64,000 bases of DNA from Liolophura sinensis. Taxonomy: Eukaryota > Mollusca > Polyplacophora > Chitonida > Chitonidae. Numbering within the stretch: the first letter of the stretch is position 1; every line of letters starts with the position of its first letter. Below the pieces are notes generated by a model. It ran no database searches and was not told where the DNA came from. It saw only the letters and a list, made by a program, of their open reading frames with translations. The stretch lies in NCBI RefSeq assembly GCF_032854445.1, contig NC_088299.1:1277001-1341000 (forward strand), written 5' to 3'. The position numbers and the translations under genes are program-made. Positions 32,242 to 43,794 of this stretch are shown piece by piece.

Positions 32242-32729
32242 GTTTGAAGTCAAATCTTCGACCAAATTCAGTGAATTGGACATTTGTAACCTGCAAGAGG
32301 ACAAACTGTCTTATTATTTCTTTGTCAGTAATACGTCATGAGATGCTTTTAATGAAATCTAAATATTCAGTTGTTCAGGGCAAGCACAAAAATAAAATTT
32401 GACCAATTTTCAGAATGGTTTGTGTCATTTTTTTGCCAGAAGTGAAGATATTGAATTTTTGGAATTTTACTACTGAATTCTCATACTCTTTAAATTGTTT
32501 CATATATCAAACCCATGTTTCTAAAAAAGGAATAAAATAGTCTGTATTAACGATATGTAAAAAATAAGTTAACTTAAATTCATTTTTATTATTTAATTAT
32601 TGTAATCACATGTAGTGAACATTTCTGGGCTCTGGATTCATCCTTGTATTTTTTTTTCTCATATTGTATGAAATGTTGGCTTTGCTCACTGCACTTCTTA
32701 AAATTATGAAGAGTTAAGATATCCCTCCT

Positions 32730-34327
32730 CATAAGCGGTGGAAAAAAGGTTAGAGTGTCAGCCACATATGAAAGGGGTGGAAGAAAGGCTAGTCTGCCTC
32801 ATAAGTGGTAGAAGAAAGGTTAGAATGTCTGTCTCATCAACGGTAAAAGAAAGGTTAAAATGCCTGCCTCATAAGCGGTAGAAGAAATGTTAAAATGCCT
32901 GCTTCATAAGCTGTAGAAGAAAGGTTAAAATGTCTGCCTCATAAGCGGTAGAAGAAAGGTTAGAATGTCTGCGTCATAAACAGTAGAAGAAAGGTTAGAA
33001 TGTCTGCCTCATAAACGGCAGAAGAAAGGTTAGAATGTCTGCCTCATAAACAGTAGAAGAAAGGTTAGAATGTCTGCCTCATAAACGGAAGAATGAAAGG
33101 TTAGAATGTCTGCCTCATAAGGGGTAGAAGGAAGGTTGGAATGTCTGCCTCATAAACGGTAGAAGAAAGGTTAGAATGTCTGTCTCATAAGGGGTAGAAG
33201 AAAGGTTAAAATGTCTGCCTCATAAGCGGTAGAAGAAAGGTTAGAATGTCTGCCTCATAAGCGGTAGAAGAAAGGTTAGAATGTCTGCCTCATAAACGGT
33301 AGAAAAAAGGTTAGAATGTCTGCCTCATAAACAGTAGAAGAAAGGTTAGAATGTCTGCCTCATAAGGGGTAGAAGAAAGGTTAGAATGTCTGCCTCATAA
33401 ACGGTAGAAGAAAGGTTAGAATGCCTGCCTCATCAACGGTAAAAGAAAGGTTAGAATGTCTGCCTCATAAACAGTAGAAGAAAGGTTAGAATGTCCGTCT
33501 CATAAACGGCAGAAGAAAGGTTAGAATGTCTGCCTCATAAGTGGTAGAAGAAAGGTTAGAATGTTTGCCTGATGAACGGTAGAAGAAAGGTTAGAATGTC
33601 TGCCTCATAAACAGTAGAAGAAAGGTTAAAATGTCTGCCTCATCAACAGTAGAAGAAAGGTTAGAATGTCTGCCTCATAAACAGTAGAAGAAAGGTTAGA
33701 ATGTCCGCATCATAAACGGCAGAAGAAAGGTTAGAATGTCTGCCTCATAAGCGGTAGAAGGAAGGTTAGAATGTCTGCCTCATAAACGGTAGAAAAAAGG
33801 TTAGAATGTCTGCCTCATAAACAGTAGAAGAAAGGTTAGAATGTCTGCCTCATAAGCGGTAGAAGAAAGGTTAGAATGTCTGCCACATAAACGGTAGAAA
33901 GGTTAGAATGTCTGCCTCATCAACAGTAGAAGAAAGGTTAGAATGTCTGCCTCATAAACGGAAGAATGAAAGGTTAGAATGTCTGCCTCATAAGCGGTAG
34001 AAGAAAGGTTAGAATGTCTGCCTCACAAACGGTAGAAGAAAGGTTAGAATGTCTGCCTCATAAACGGTAGAAGAAAGATCAGAATGTCTGCCTCATAAAC
34101 GCTAACAGGAAGGTTAGACTGTCTGCCTCATAAACAGTAGAATAAAGGTTAAAATGTCTGCCTCATAAACGGTAGAAGAAAGATTAAAATGTCTGCCTCA
34201 TAAACGGTAGAAGAAAGGTTAAAATGTCTGCCTCATAAGCGGTAGAAGAAAGGTTAAAATGTCTGCCCCATAAACACTAGAAGAAAGGTTAGAATGTCTG
34301 CTTCATAAGCAGTAGAAGAAAGGTAGG
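32730..34327. repeat. 35-bp minisatellite, about 45 copies
   Basis: Units of 35 bp (some 34-39) built on GGTTAGAATGTCTGCCTCAT plus a purine-rich part GGTAGAAGAAA. The largest array in the window. The unit resembles the A-box half of the SINE-D head (GTGGTAGCAAAGTAGTTAAA then GTGCTTGCCT). Confidence 0.95.
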
Positions 34328-34339
34328 ATACAGTATAAT

Positions 34340-35415
34340 GACCGTCCTTGTACAAGTATAAACATAACTTAACATAACATAAGATATAAAGATACAGTTC
34401 TGGCCGTGGCCGGATTCTTCAGACTTATTTTAATTAACATCTGTACATGAATTCTGTTTCCTCGTGTACTGTTGTCACTTTTCGCTGATATTCTGTGACG
34501 TTCATGTTTGCTGCATGTCCACACCTGGAGAATCTGGCTGCTGTACTTCTGTAAGTGAAGACGGATAATGTAGAGATGCTTAAAAGCCATATTTCCTTCT
34601 CATCCGATAGAATCATGTTAACATGTCAGTCCCATCGTTTTTACTTTCATGTTGAAAAGCGAGATTTTGATCATATGAACTGCATCCCACCCGACTTGCA
34701 GGCTGCAGTTATTTTAGCAGTTGTAAAGAATTCGGTGAACTGTGCTCGGTGTGAAAATCTGGTGGTGTAACCTTGACAAGAGTGACCCAGTCTTCTCACA
34801 ACGTTTCTAAGTGTGTGCATCCGCCAATATTTCAACTTATGCCCACCAAAAGACGCGTGGTTCGAAATGACGCCCAACCCTGCGCGATATCGGGTATCCT
34901 CTAATGGGCCAATCCGCGATGTGACTTCGTTGATTTGCCGTTCTACAGCGACATGCAAAGGGCTAGCATATCGCATGGATGCGGACATGTAGTCGATGGC
35001 TTGCAGGAATTGCTGGCTTCGTCAGCAGTCCCTCGTATCAGCTGATCGTGCATGCGGCTGAAAGTAAAAACAGAATGCTTGCAGGTGAGGTTCGAGTGGA
35101 GGCATGACGTAAGTTTGTTGACGATTATAGCTTTTCTTTGACAGCAGATATCTACTGGCTAGGACTTGTGTGGAAATGTGTGACTGCTAAATTTGCTCAC
35201 TTTAAGTATCCTCCAACACACCTGTTAAATTTAAGTTTGTCTTCAATTATAAAACACTGGTGAAAAATTGTCAATTCTGAAGAAAGATAATACGCGAAGC
35301 TGAGTATAAGATGTTAAATTCAGACTTCAGAAGTAAGCATGAATGATATCTTCACATAAGATTAGAGATCGCTACAACATCGCTACTCCAGCAAAATTAG
35401 GTTAAACATATTTCG
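34340..35415. other. Unassigned region with a 105-codon minus-strand frame
   Basis: No recognised gene. A minus-strand frame of 105 codons (34671-34988) has a more GC-rich, protein-like composition than its surroundings but no signal peptide, motif or convincing splice sites. It could be an exon or chance. Confidence 0.25.
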
Positions 35416-35419
35416 GTAT

Positions 35420-35516
35420 ACTCTCCCATCGTGGGAAGGTTTGACAGCAATCTGCGGATGGTCCTGTTTTTCCCCCGAGCCCGTTGTCTTCCCACCTTAA
35501 TGCTGACTGTGTAAAT
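35420..35516 (+). mobile_element. SINE-A fragment, decayed
   Basis: Contains CGTGGGAAGGTTTGACAGCA, ATCTGCGGATGGTC and TTCCCACCTTAATGCTGACT in SINE-A order; both ends are missing. Confidence 0.7.
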
Positions 35517-35529
35517 AAAACTTAGGGTG

Positions 35530-36650
35530 TGCGACAAACCACCCAGAATTTTTCGCGACATACCGTACAGAATTCCCACAAAGACCGCCCAGAATTATCC
35601 ACGACAGACCGCCTAGAATTACCCATCACAGACGTCCCAGAGTTGCCTACGACATACCGACCAGACGTCCCCACGACAGACCGACCAGACATTCCCATCA
35701 CAGATGTCCCAGAGTTCCCCACGACAGACCGTCCAGAGTTCCCTACAACAGACCGACCAGAATTCCCCATAACAGACGACCCAGAATTTCCCACAATAGA
35801 TCAGCCAGAATTGCCCACAACAAACCACCCATAATTCTCTACATCAGACCGCCCAGAACTCTCCTCGACAGATTGACAAGAATTCCCTACGAAAGATCAC
35901 CCAGAATTCCCTACCACAGGCCACCCAGGATTCTCCACAACAGACCAAACGAATTACCCACCACAGGCCACCCAGAATTCTCCGCAACAGACCAAACGAA
36001 CTACCCACTACAGGCCACCCAGAATTCTCCACAACACACCAAACGAATTACCCACCACAGGCCACCCAAAATTCTCCACAACAGACCAAACGAACTACCC
36101 ACTACAGGCCACCCAGAATTCTCCACAACAGACCAAATGAATCCCCCACCACAGACCAAACGAATTCCCCACCACAGGCCACCCAGAATTCTCCACAACA
36201 GACCAAATGAATCCCCCACCACAGACCAAACGAATTACCCACCACAGGCCACCCAGATTTCTCTACAACAGACCAAACGAACTACCCACTACAGGGCACC
36301 CAGAATTCTCCACAACAGACCAAAGTAATCACCCAGCACAGGCAATCCAGAATTCTCCTCAACAGACCAAAGGAATTACCCGCTACAGACCGCCTAGAAT
36401 TAACCATATCAGACTGTCCAGAATAGGGCGGCAGACAACCCAGAATTCCCTTCGACAGACCTCCCAGAATTCCTCACCACAGACTGCCCAAAAATCGGCG
36501 TGACAGACCATCCACATTTACCTACGACAGACCGCCAGAATTCCCAACGACAGACTGCCAAGAAATCAGCATGACAGACCACTCACAATTCCTCACTCCA
36601 AACTGCCCACATTTTCCAACGACAAACCACCCAGAATTTCCGACGTGCTG
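35530..36650. repeat. 24-bp and 48-bp tandem repeats
   Basis: First part (35530-35900): about 24-bp units around CAGACCGCCCAGAATTCCC. Second part (35900-36370): a 48-bp dimer unit alternating AACAGACCAAACGAATTAC with CACAGGCCACCCAGAATTC. The first type returns to 36650. Units divisible by three keep frames open (Thr/Asp/Arg/Pro/Glu-rich), but there is no start, splice or family support for a protein. Confidence 0.9.
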
Positions 36651-37271
36651 TTGGAGATGAAATTTTCAGTGACATTTTGACGATGGGATTACACTGTTCT
36701 ATTCTATTAATTATGATGAATGATGGTCTGAAATCGCCTGATCTCATTTGTGTGAAATTAAAGAGGGCTTTGTTTATAACCAATTTGCAGTTTCGATGTT
36801 TTGGGTTGGGACTCGGGACGTGGGGTTATAGGAATACAACAATGACGCAGTTATTGACAGAAATTGTTTATAAAATGGTTTGCCATTCACTGTAAGTGAG
36901 AAACACTGACCGGTATAAGAACCAGCAGGCCGTCACTCTGGTTCCTGCTGGACATGAAGCCTCTGGGTATGTTGACACGGAACTGATGACGGTAAAGCCT
37001 CCAGGATCAGCCTCTCTACACGTAGCAATAGCCTATACAACACACAAATATACTTAAAAGAAAAGAAAAACAAGTAATGTACGGTAACTTAATTGCTTCG
37101 GAAGATGGGTGAAAACAGACCTATACCGCAACATTCATTTTATTCTTACGTGTTTAGTAACTGTAATAATCAACTTTTAATTTGGAATTCTTACTCGACC
37201 ATGAGATCCATCATGTTTGAGAAAGGCGATGTCGTGTCACTTGTACCCTACAACCATGGGGTTAAGAAGCA

Positions 37272-37611
37272 TAACATTCTGAGATACTTCCACAATCATT
37301 CAGTGTCAAGACTATCACATTCCCGTGTCTTAATACGGGGAGAGATACTTTCACAATCGTTCACCGCCAAGACTATCACATTCCCGTGTCTTAATACGGG
37401 GAGAGATACTTCCACAATCGTTCATTGTCAAGACTATCACATTCCCGTGTCTTAATACGGGGAGAGATACTTTCACAATCGTTCATTGTCAAGACTATCA
37501 CATTCCCGTGTCTTAATACGGGGAGAGATACTTTCACAATCGTTCATTGTCAAGACTATCACATTCCCGTGTCTTAATACCGGGAGAGATACTTCCACAA
37601 TCGTTCACCGG
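37272..37611. repeat. 60/61-bp minisatellite, block 1
   Basis: About five to six units of 61 bp: CAATCGTTCATTGTCAAGAC, then CACATTCCCGTGTCTTAATA, then a GGGGAGAGATACTT type end. The same unit resumes after 37948 and after 42080, so one ancestral array has been split by insertions. Confidence 0.92.
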
Positions 37612-37948
37612 ATCAGATGGCTCGGTAGCGCGTCCGCTTCGGGGCCGTAGACCCAGGGTCATTCCTGGGTCAGATCACACCTAAGACCCTAACAGAGGAA
37701 GGTGTAGCTTCTTCGCTTGGCATAGTGCAACGACTGGTTGACCCGTATCAGTAAAATTTCTTGGATGAGGTTGCTTACTCGCCTTCGCTTAGTCGTCTCA
37801 GTAAAGCAATACTAGATAAAAGAGCAATGGAAATCCGTCCTACAAGGAGACACGTTACACGTACATACACTCTAAGGACTCGTTTGTCGTCATAAGACTC
37901 AAAAATTGTTGAGTACGACGTTAAACCCTAAGAACTGACTCACAATCG
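37608..37948 (+). mobile_element. Diverged SINE-B inserted into the minisatellite
   Basis: Head GATGGCTCGGTAGCGCGTCC, B-box-like CGTAGACCCAGGGTCATTCC, SINE-B body with small deletions, and 3' domain to GTACGACGTTAAACCCTAAG. CACAATCGTTCA, part of the minisatellite unit, is present on both sides (37596-37607 and 37941-37952), as expected for insertion into the array. Confidence 0.9.
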
Positions 37949-38256
37949 TTCAACGTCTAGACTTTCACATTCACGTGTCTTACTACCGGGGGAGAGACTT
38001 CCACAATCGCGTCAATGTCAAGACTTTCACACTCCCTTGTCTCAATACCGGGGAAGACACTTCCACAATAGTTCACTGTCAAGACTCTCACATACGCGTG
38101 TCTTAATACCAGGGGACCCACTTCCACAATCGTTCACCGTCAAGACTTTCACACTCCTGTGTCTTAATACCGGGGGAGGTACTTCCACAATGGTTCGCCG
38201 GTCAAGACTCTCACACTCCCGTGTCATAATACCGGGGGAGACACTTCCACAGTTGT
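37949..38256. repeat. 60/61-bp minisatellite, block 2
   Basis: About five diverged units of the same array (CTTCCACAATCGTTCACCGT, then CACTCCTGTGTCTTAATACC). It is interrupted in mid-unit at CTTCCACA by the LINE. Confidence 0.9.
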
Positions 38257-38470
38257 TGTTGTTATTGTTTTTTGTTTATTCACCAATATAATGTACAAAA
38301 CATAAGATTCATATAAACATACAGAAACATACTGGCGGGAATAAAGCTCCATGGAGCTTGCTCTATCCCATTAACATACAATTTGTATATAACACAGGCA
38401 TGTGAACTATGGTGATTATAAACATCTTGATTATCTGTTCCTGTGAAAAAAAGGAAATAAATAAATAATA

Positions 38471-38630
38471 TATACAGGTGTTTATTTGATTTGTTTATTT
38501 ATTTGATTGGTGTTTTACGCCGTACTCAAGAATATTTCACTTATACGACGGTGGCCAGCATTATGGTGGGTGGAAGACGGGCACAGCCCGGGGGAAACCC
38601 ACGACGATCCGCAGGTTATACAGGTGTTTA
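38471..38630 (-). mobile_element. 5'-truncated SINE-A inside the LINE 3' UTR, with 14-bp TSD
   Basis: SINE-A 3' part at 38485-38616, reverse-oriented, ending at GATCCGCAGGT. The duplication TATACAGGTGTTTA is at 38471-38484 and 38617-38630. It must be younger than the LINE. Confidence 0.95.
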
Positions 38631-39091
38631 TAGTAACGACTATCAAGTATATTATTGTGTATTAGACTAAATGGAGAATAAGTGCTGCAGCATATACGAT
38701 TTCAGTTTAGATTTGAATAAGGAAATTCACTGGATAATGCGTAAGTACAAAGGGAGTTTGTTCCATTCCCGAGGGCCAGCTACTATAAGTGAACGATAGG
38801 ACCGATTGCAGATCTAATGGCCGACGTGTTGTGCGATAGTGACGTACGTCAATGTTTTTAATAATGTAATTATTAAAGCTAGGTGGTAATACTTCGGGGT
38901 GATAACAAAATTTATGCATTATCATATTAGTAGAAAAAATGTTCAATTCAGATAAAGGCAGAATTTCATGAGACAAAAAAGTGGATTTGTGTGTTCTAGA
39001 GGCCTAGACATAGTCACAATTCAAATTGTGACTATGTCACGCGTTTTTGCAATATTTGCAGAGGTTGCATGTGAGACTTGTATGTGTTTGC

Positions 39092-40111
39092 CTACAAAAT
39101 GCTCCCGTATGAAAAATAAGGGTAGATCAAAGAATAATAAAGGATAAAAAGTGTTTTTTTATTCACCGAGTCCTTAATGTTGTTTAATATACCTAGATTC
39201 CTCGAGATTTTTTTACGAATACAATCTATGTGTGACGTCCAATTTAGCTTTTCGTTAAACATAAAACCAAGAAATTTGAACTCCCTGACTCGTTTAACCT
39301 CTGTCCCAGAAACAGTCAAGGGAACAGTAATTTGTGGTCTATGTCTACTCGAGGGCGAGATTAACATATACTTTGTTTTGTTAACATTTAGTGAAAGGTC
39401 CCGGAAGCCATAGTGATCTAGTTTTGAAAGAGGAAAGTTATGACTGACAGTGTCAAAAGCCTTTGATAAGTCAAGGAAGGTAGCCACAGTATAATGCTTG
39501 TTCTCCCTAGCGGTTATAAGTTTGTCATATAATGAGCAGGCGGCGTACTGAGTGGAATGGTTCCTTCTGAAACCACACTGGTTAATGTCAATTATGTTAT
39601 ATGACTCGAGATAATCAGTCATAGAATAAGTAGCAAGATTTTCTAATATTTTGCTTAAACATGGAAGAATAGATATTGGTCTATAGTTTTCTAATAGGTC
39701 ATGTCTACCAGCTTTGTAAACCGGAAACACTTTTGCTCTTTTTAGAATATCGGGGACGACGCCTGATGAGAACGACAGATTAATAATGTGAGCTGGAAGA
39801 GTCGATATAAAGTCAAAAACAAGTTTCACAGTAGACATATGGATACCATCTAGTCCAACAGCAGCATTACATTTCAAAGATGTTAGGGCATTAAAGATGT
39901 CTGTTGGTGAAATGTATGGGGAGGAAAAATTACTGTCATCAGGATTTCCAAGATAATCTGAAAAAATTTTCTCCTCTGAAGGTATATTAGACTCAAGATT
40001 TGAGGACAAAAAGCTAAAATATTCGTTTAAACCCTTAGCTATTTCAGCTTTATCTGTTGACTGGCGCCCATCAATTTCAAAACACGAGGGTAAGTGATCC
40101 TTGTTTTTCAA
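39092..40111 (-). pseudogene. LINE reverse transcriptase fragment with catalytic-core deletion
   Basis: A 339-codon frame with non-LTR reverse transcriptase blocks: VFPVYKAGRHDLLENYRPIS, LPCLSKILE, QCGFRRNHST, and motif A in FLDLSKAFDTVSH, whose Asp is present. Directly after KLDHYGFRD the protein continues with SLNVNKTKYMLI, which normally lies after the FADD/YADD motif C. The block with the GxPQGS motif and the catalytic Asp-Asp pair is therefore missing in frame. The C-terminal part (EFKFLGFMFNEKLNWTSHI) is typical of the thumb region. The enzyme cannot be active. The frame is otherwise long and open, so the deletion may be relatively recent. Confidence 0.9.
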
Positions 40112-41839
40112 TTCCTTTAATGTTTTTCACGTGTTCTTGATATCATTGTTGTACTTTTTCTGGCCACGCTAAGAGTGGAATTTAGCCGATTTCTGTACAT
40201 TCTATATTGTTTTCGCGTTCGATCAGTTTTATTTATTAGCTGCTGACGGTAGAGTCTATTTTTCTCATTGATCGATATCAGGATGCTGTTGGTTACCCAC
40301 GGTTTGATTATTTTTTGTTTATTTACGCTAATCGTAGTTAATGGGAAACGTTCATTATACAGTGAACTAAACTTCTCAAAGAATACATCCATTGCTATGT
40401 TTACATCAGTAGTTTCTTGATGAACAAAATCCCAGTTTACATATTGAATTCACCGGAAAAATGTGTCTTTGTTAGCAATGGAGAATTTGCGAAAGCTGGT
40501 TTCATGTACGTGTGATTTTTGTTTATATTTGACTTTTAGAATATGGAATATGGGAAAATGCTCTGTGATGTCAGTTAGGAGAATGCCAGAAAGAAAGTGA
40601 TCAGTGTGAAAATTAGTAAAAATATTGTCGATTAAAGTGGCAGAGAGGGATTGGACCTTTGTCGGCTTGGTTATTTGACGAAAGAAAAAGTGTGAGGTCA
40701 TGATTTCTAGGAAATTTTTAAACTGTTGGTGGTCAGTTTTAAGAAGATTAATGTTAGTCGCCCATGATTACGCATTTTTTCGTTTCTCTTTGGCAGATTT
40801 GTACGGTTGATAATAGATGGGCATTAAATTCAGCTAAATCCTTACCAGGAGGGCGATACACGACTCCAAAGTGGTAGACCTTGCCAGAAAGTTCATTTTC
40901 CACGAAAAAAGTGTCTCACAGCTGCCATCATCTTTTAAAAAACTTAGGTCTTCCCTTACCGTGCATGACTCTATGGTGTTCTTAATATATAAAGCCAATC
41001 CACCGCCCCTCCTCCCTCCCTACAGTTTTGTAGAAGTGTTTCAGTGTTGAAAGCACTGGATGTGGAATAACTGGATTGCTGAGAACTAATGTCATTCCAA
41101 TAAGATATTTCATATCCATTATCATCCAAAGGAGTATGATTCTTAACAATATCAAATAGTTCTACGGCTTCGAAACTATTATTTTCTAATTCTTCTCTGT
41201 TAAAAGAATATTCAATTCTTCAATATAATGCATCTTATGTGACACTTGATCTTTATGTAGTGTGTTATCATCATGAAATGGAAGTGCTGATACTAGACTC
41301 GGGAAGGGAATATCATCATTGACGCTGCTCATTTGATCGGTTTGTAATTTCATATTCTACACAGCAATTATTTAATATAATCGCAGATAACATGAACAGA
41401 CTGACAAATAGTCGATCACCATGGTTAAAAATCAACCTACAATAATGCATCTTATGTGACAATTATTGTTACAACTGATTATGTTGCAATGAAAAGTCCT
41501 CTACACGATCAGTGAAAGTTACATGATTAAACTTAGTCCTATCACACAGTTTAGGGCAAATGTATACACATGTAAATATACACATATATCCATACAGATA
41601 TAAGCCTATTTATACCATGCGCACACGAAAGACAAGAAGATACTCACAAAAAATGAATAAATAAATAAACCAAGAAATAAAGAAAAAAGCCAGCAAGAGA
41701 AAAACATTTGTGTGATCTATCGAGTTTACATCAACGCATGATACTTATATACAGTATATGTTACACTGCTTCGGCTGTAGGGAAGTAGTGAATAATGTTG
41801 AGGGGTGCAGTAAATAGTACTTACTTCATTTAGGTAGGA

Positions 41840-42055
41840 CAAGATTGTAAATGATAGGATTCAGATATTTCATTGAATTAGAATAGTACTTATTCTATTT
41901 AGGTAGAGTAGTACTTATTACATTTAGGCAGAACAGTTCAAACTGATAAATGACAAGATTCAAGTATTTCATTTAGGTAGTGTAGTACATATTTCCTTTA
42001 GGTAGGACAGGATTCAGATATTTCTTTTAGTTAGAGTAAGATATATTTCATTTAG
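41840..42055. repeat. Short tandem repeats, possibly in the LINE 5' UTR
   Basis: About five imperfect units of 40-55 bp around CATTTAGGTAGAGTAGTACT and GATTCAGATATTTC. Their place at the presumed 5' end of the LINE suggests repeated 5' UTR segments, but an independent repeat is possible. Confidence 0.6.
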
Positions 42056-42084
42056 ACGCATAATGGAATAGAAGTGTACATTGA

Positions 42085-42505
42085 CCACTGTTCACTGTCA
42101 AGACTCACACCCCCGTGTCTCAGTACCGGGGGAGATACTTCCACGATCGTTCACCTTCAAGACTTACACTCCAGTGTCTCAATACCGAGGGAGACACTTC
42201 CACAATCGTTCATTGTCAAGACTTTCACACCCCCGTGTCTCAGTACCGGGGGAGATACTTCCACGATCGTTCACCGTCAAGACTTACACTCCCGTGTCTC
42301 AATACCGAGGGAGACACTTCCACAATCGTTCACCGTCAAGACTTACACTCCCGTGTCTCAATACCGAGGGAGACACTTCCACAATCGTTCACCGACAAGA
42401 CTTACACTCCCGTGTCTCAATACCGAGGGAGACACTTCCACAATCGTTCAATGTCAAGACTTTCACACCTCCGTGTCTCAATACCGAGGAAGACACTTTC
42501 GCTAT
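42085..42505. repeat. 60-bp minisatellite, block 3
   Basis: Seven units of 60 bp (CTTCCACAATCGTTCACCGT, then CACTCCCGTGTCTCAATACC). It is the continuation of the array at 37272-38256. All three forward frames are open only because the unit is 60 bp. Confidence 0.93.
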
Positions 42506-42517
42506 TTGCACAATCTA

Positions 42518-42655
42518 ACGTTTATAGAAGACCACTTGTCTTCTACCTATATGCTTTGCATATCTGTACCAAAAGCCGGTGGTTTACGCTAGGCATTCTG
42601 GTTTCCTTAACCTCTTGAAATTGACCGTCAATAAATAAATAAATATCAGTTAAAC
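42518..42655 (+). mobile_element. SINE-D fragment
   Basis: Contains GAAGACCACTTGTCTTCTAC, GGTGGTTTACGCTAGGCATT and the remnant TTGACCGTCAATAAATAAAT. Confidence 0.7.
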
Positions 42656-42706
42656 AATTACGTATCACGTAAGAGCGAACTTACAGTTTGTTCAAAGATA
42701 TCTCAC

Positions 42707-42894
42707 CTGGATTCTAGCCGTTGAATCATAATGACTTTTCTGAGCTATACAAGTTCGCCCGTCAACACGGACACCATCGCAGGTCTTGTCCGAAATGCTG
42801 CATATACAGTCAACCACAACACTTCCATCGGTGCATGTGACAGAGGAAATGGTATCATCTGCTGTTCCACTTGGGTTTCCGGTAACAACGAATT
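42707..42894 (-). CDS. Candidate exon, cysteine-rich extracellular module
   Basis: 188 bp between an acceptor (TTATGATTTCCAG) and a donor (CAG|GTGAGA) on the minus strand. It is open in one frame for 62 codons, entering with one base from the previous exon and leaving in phase 0. The peptide has five Cys in the pattern VTCTDGSVVVDCIC...KTCDGVRVDGRTCIA. This recalls the VTCP-GY-LT-C-C / CDGAR / G-TC-A module seen in invertebrate proteins related to the PCSK9 C-terminal region; the comparison is from memory and tentative. The neighbouring signal-peptide exon at 46673-46909 leaves in phase 0 and so cannot be joined directly. Confidence 0.45.
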
Positions 42895-43189
42895 CTGGAA
42901 ATCATAAAGTCAATACCATACCTATGATGCTGATTGCCGCTTTATTCTATTCTTAAGTACCGCGCAAAACATCAAGCAAATCTATACCGTGTTTATGATG
43001 CTCGCAAGACCTGGTCATCGCATGACATCACCTCATTGGATGTCTAGTATAGCTCTAGCCTAGCGGATATACCGTTCACTCCCCAAAGGACAGTGTGTGA
43101 AGTGGGTTATATCCACGTGGTTAAGATGTCTACTTGTAGGTCACATTGGGTTGGAGTTCACTATCATTTTCGGACGGTGAATTGCTCAG

Positions 43190-43505
43190 CTTCCATTGTT
43201 CTTGGACCTTTTACTAGTAATAAGCGTTCGATGAGACTTGTTCGTTGGGGACTTGGCTGGCAATACTTGTTCGATGGGACTCTCTCTGTTGGGACCTTGG
43301 CTGGTAATACGCGTTCGGTGGGAATCTGTCGGTGAGGGCCTTGGCATCTAATAAGCGTTCGATGGGACTCCCTACGCTGGACTTTGGTTGGTAATACACG
43401 TTCGGTGGGACTCTTTCCGTGCGGGACTTGGCTGGTAATAAGCGATCGATGGGACTTTCTACGTGGGGACTTTGACTGGTAATAAATGTTTGATGATACC
43501 ATCTA
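43190..43505. repeat. 46-bp minisatellite
   Basis: About seven diverged units of 43-48 bp containing GGTAATAAGCGTTCGATGGG and TGGGGACTTGGCT. Confidence 0.88.
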
Positions 43506-43794
43506 TATATATTATATTGGTCAGCTTCAGTACATGGCGTATGCTGTTATGTTGTCAAGCCAAGAAAAGCTCTGTCATTAGCATGACTCTTAATGTTATG
43601 GTATTGCATAAAAGAGGTTGATCAGTATACATGACTACAACATGGAGAGCGGGCCTAAACATGGAACAGTGACGACAGTGGGATATAAATAGTGCAACAA
43701 AAGTAATTTTTCCCCAAAATGTTGTTTGGTGTTCTCCCGTGATATGTACCAGATCGCAATGAAATTTTGCACACACTATTCCAGTAATCAGGCG

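Larger units (their letters stand above)
38257..42084 (-). mobile_element. Non-LTR retrotransposon (CR1/L2/jockey-like LINE), decayed
   Basis: Minus-strand element; its 3' end is at 38257, with a GTT/CAA-type simple tail and a preceding GAATAAAC. Going upstream: 3' UTR; C-terminal ORF2 remnant (38707-38976: LPPSFNNYIIKN, VRHYRTTR); reverse transcriptase (39092-40111); and a linker frame (40117-40392). Endonuclease pieces follow (40450-40701: TLIDNIFTN, GILLTDITEHFPIF), then frameshifted parts reading YRPPGKDLAEFNAH and GGGLALYIKN (about 40740-41030). More decayed frames extend to about 41330. The rest up to about 42084 has short repeats (CATTTAGGTAG) and may be 5' UTR. Flanking sequence is the same minisatellite on both sides. 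Confidence 0.85.

Noticed and set aside
22780-34327. CRISPR-like direct repeats
   Set aside because: The repeats are contiguous tandem units without unique spacers, and the genome is eukaryotic.
34671-34988. 105-codon minus-strand frame as a gene
   Set aside because: No motif, splice site or homology that I can recognise; kept only as a note in the unassigned region.
35529-36503. Thr/Pro-rich repeat proteins on both strands
   Set aside because: 24/48-bp tandem repeats keep frames open; no start context, splice sites or homology.
42074-42618. Three overlapping forward frames of 145-172 codons
   Set aside because: By-products of a 60-bp minisatellite unit; the peptides are frame variants of one repeat.
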